Part shown: piece by piece, positions 24,654 through 25,470 of the stretch
How positions within the stretch are numbered: the stretch's first letter is position 1
How the letters are laid out: each line of letters begins with the position of its first letter
Source: a bacterium UBA3734
GTDB lineage: Bacteria; Bacteroidota; Bacteroidia; Bacteroidales; Bacteroidaceae
Length of the DNA: 25,470 nt
Assembly (NCBI GenBank): GCA_002372575.1
Contig: DFHC01000007.1
Coordinates: 1-25,470, forward strand
Direction of reading: 5' to 3'
Made by a program: the position numbers and the translations under genes
The notes under the pieces: model-generated
What the model was told of the DNA's origin: nothing
Seen by the model: the letters and a program-made list of their open reading frames with translations, nothing else
The model's database searches: none

Positions 24654-24661
24654 CAAATATA
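24654..24661 (-). promoter_or_regulatory. Bacteroidota-type promoter (TTTG-N20-TATATTTG) for the large surface lipoprotein
   Basis: On the minus strand TATATTTG at 24654-24661 matches TAnnTTTG exactly, and TTTG lies 20 bases upstream (24682-24685), close to ideal spacing. It predicts a leader of about 117 bases before the ATG at 24530. This is the best promoter in the window. Confidence 0.75.
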
Positions 24662-24791
24662 GAGCATTTTCTTAAAACACGCAAATTTTTTTTCGTTTTT
24701 TTTTCATTTATAGCGTTTTTTTTTTGATTTTCGTCAATTTTCCGTGATTTTTGCCGTATTTTCGGGGGTTTCGTCGGAGGCGCGGGGGTGC

Positions 24792-24853
24792 GGGGGTGCG
24801 AGATTAGTCTTATCATTTGAGTTCCCAACTGCAAAGGGTATTCCCGTACCACC
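24792..24853. repeat. Dispersed element with inverted ends (copy 2)
   Basis: The left end GGGGGTGCGAGATTA (24792-24806) and right end TATTCCCGTACCACC (24839-24853) are imperfect inverted repeats and align with both ends of the element at 2679-2741. The cores share ATTTGA and the AGGGTATTC boundary. Both copies lie in intergenic DNA in the same orientation. Confidence 0.7.
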
Positions 24854-24882
24854 GTACCACCGTATATATAATAAGGTGTAGC

Positions 24883-24910
24883 CTCACTTCACACTCCTCA
24901 CTTCACACTC
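24883..24910. repeat. 14-bp direct duplication (CTCACTTCACACTC twice)
   Basis: Positions 24883-24896 and 24897-24910 are identical. The wording is close to the TTTCACTCCCC family and leads straight into the GC-rich hairpin element. Confidence 0.85.
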
Positions 24911-24916
24911 CACCCT

Positions 24917-24947
24917 CCTCCCCTTTTTGGGGGAGGCTGGGAGGGGG
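24917..24947. repeat. Stop-adjacent GC-rich hairpin element downstream of asnS
   Basis: A 7-bp stem CCTCCCC (24917-24923) / GGGGAGG (24930-24936) is followed by CTGGGAGGGGG. In the direction of transcription it begins at the base right after the asnS TAG stop, as in the DUF6850 gene. The two elements share TTTTAG-(G)CCCCCTCCCAG at the gene junction. Confidence 0.8.
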
Positions 24948-25470
24948 CTAAAACTCCGCATTCTTCGGCGTGCGCGGGAAGGGAATCACGTCGCGGATGT
25001 TCTGCATACCCGTCACGAAGAGGATGAGGCGCTCGAAACCGAGGCCGAAGCCGGCGTGCGGACAGGTTCCCCAGCGGCGCGTGTCGATGTACCACTCGAG
25101 GTGGGTGGTGTCCATCTGGCGGCGCTGAATCTCTGCCGTGAGTTTTTCGAGGCTTTCCTCGCGCACCGAGCCACCGATGATTTCGCCGATGGCGGGGAAG
25201 AGCACGTCAGTGCCCTGCATGGTGGGGCCGGGAGCCACAACTCCGTTGTAGCCTACGGAAGAATTTATCGCTTCGCTCAAGGAGTTAATAGGAGTTACCG
25301 CTTCGCTCAAGGAGTTAGAGGTCATTACCCCATCCATTTCAAGAGTATCGGCTTCTAACTTCTTCTTACTCCTTCTAACTTCTTCTAACTCCTTGCATGA
25401 AGCGTTTTGCTTCATATAGAAGGATTTGATATCGCGCGGATAGTCCGTCATGATGACGGGCTTCTTGAAG
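24948..25470 (-). CDS. asnS: Asparagine--tRNA ligase, C-terminal part (cut by the window edge)
   Basis: The visible 173 residues (starting [19 protein letters not shown]; the true start is beyond the window) form the end of the class II catalytic domain. [17 protein letters not shown] and the motif 3 block [20 protein letters not shown] are intact, and the chain ends [15 protein letters not shown] as usual for AsnRS. The enzyme charges tRNA-Asn with asparagine in the cytosol and is normally essential. Odd feature: between FYM and TDVLFP there are 67 residues where E. coli AsnRS, as I recall it, has about 11. The excess includes a duplicated SNSLSEAV / INSLSEAI unit and a Lys/Arg/Glu-rich stretch, all encoded by repeats also found between genes. 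The frame is kept, so the protein is probably functional. Confidence 0.93.
   Translation of the reverse strand, partial: FKKPVIMTDYPRDIKSFYMKQNASCKELEEVRRSKKKLEADTLEMDGVMTSNSLSEAVTPINSLSEAINSSVGYNGVVAPGPTMQGTDVLFPAIGEIIGGSVREESLEKLTAEIQRRQMDTTHLEWYIDTRRWGTCPHAGFGLGFERLILFVTGMQNIRDVIPFPRTPKNAEF
25225..25403. repeat. In-frame repeat insertion inside asnS
   Basis: The segment contains two copies of a CGCTTCGCTCAAGGAGTTA unit (25269-25287 and 25299-25317 or close to it) and a TAACTTCTTCT/TACTCCTTC tract at about 25349-25395. The reverse complement of the first unit includes GAGCGAAGCGATAA, the motif at 15805 and 15938. It encodes about 56-60 extra residues. Exact insertion borders cannot be fixed without an alignment. 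Confidence 0.75.

Larger units (their letters stand above)
24662..24947. other. Gene-free gap between asnS and the surface lipoprotein gene: contents
   Basis: The full gap runs 24531-24947 (417 bases). It holds the lipoprotein leader and promoter (to 24685), then a very T-rich stretch (about 24687-24770), the inverted-end element copy 2 (24792-24853), a 14-bp direct duplication (24883-24910) and the hairpin element against the asnS stop (24917-24947). No convincing small gene or RNA gene is seen. Confidence 0.7.

Overview
The window looks like a chromosomal segment of a Bacteroidales bacterium, most probably in or near Prevotellaceae, with mid-range GC. The reasons are the gene families (DUF4876, DUF6850, DUF4956 beside a VTC domain, DUF1573, Fib_succ_major-type repeats, a DUF4988/PL29-N coiled-coil lipoprotein, a Pro-hinged OmpA), lipoproteins whose acylated Cys is followed by acidic residues, and several TAnnTTTG-type promoters. 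I see no rRNA, tRNA, integrase, transposase or CRISPR array. The species cannot be named from this.

Layout. (1) 85-2594, minus strand: VTC-domain protein, DUF4956 membrane protein and DUF2490 outer-membrane barrel, a probable polyphosphate-linked module ending in a strong hairpin at 24-52. (2) 2774-3772, minus: aspartate-semialdehyde dehydrogenase. (3) 12785 down to 3964, minus: a five-gene operon of TonB-dependent receptor, small lipoprotein, DUF6850 barrel, DUF4876 lipoprotein and two-lobed M16 zinc protease. It resembles an import-and-cleave system for a peptide or protein ligand. (4) 12934-15799, plus: CPA2 cation/proton antiporter with a long cytosolic tail, then a LolD-like ABC ATPase. 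(5) 20791 down to 15965, minus: overlapping genes for a lipoprotein, a DUF1573 lipoprotein, a short exported protein and a protein with three Fib_succ-type domains, followed by OmpA. (6) 20874-24530, minus: a 1218-residue coiled-coil surface lipoprotein with its own promoter, leader and terminator. (7) 24948-25470, minus: the C-terminal part of asparaginyl-tRNA synthetase, cut by the window edge.

The most unusual layer is not a gene cluster but a dense population of small dispersed repeats. At least four kinds recur: a GC-rich hairpin sitting directly against stop codons; a roughly 63-bp element with 15-bp inverted ends; an 11-bp unit (TTTCACTCCCC) in three tandem copies at two loci; and a GAGCGAAGCGATAACT motif mixed with AACTCCT/AACTTCTTCT tracts. 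Copies or close relatives also lie in frame inside coding sequence: about 56 extra residues in AsnRS, a dozen or more in the M16 protease near its zinc site, a short tract in the DUF6850 barrel, and the last residues of the LolD-like ATPase. This recalls the palindromic elements that insert into Rickettsia genes. Whether it is undescribed in this lineage needs a genome-wide search.
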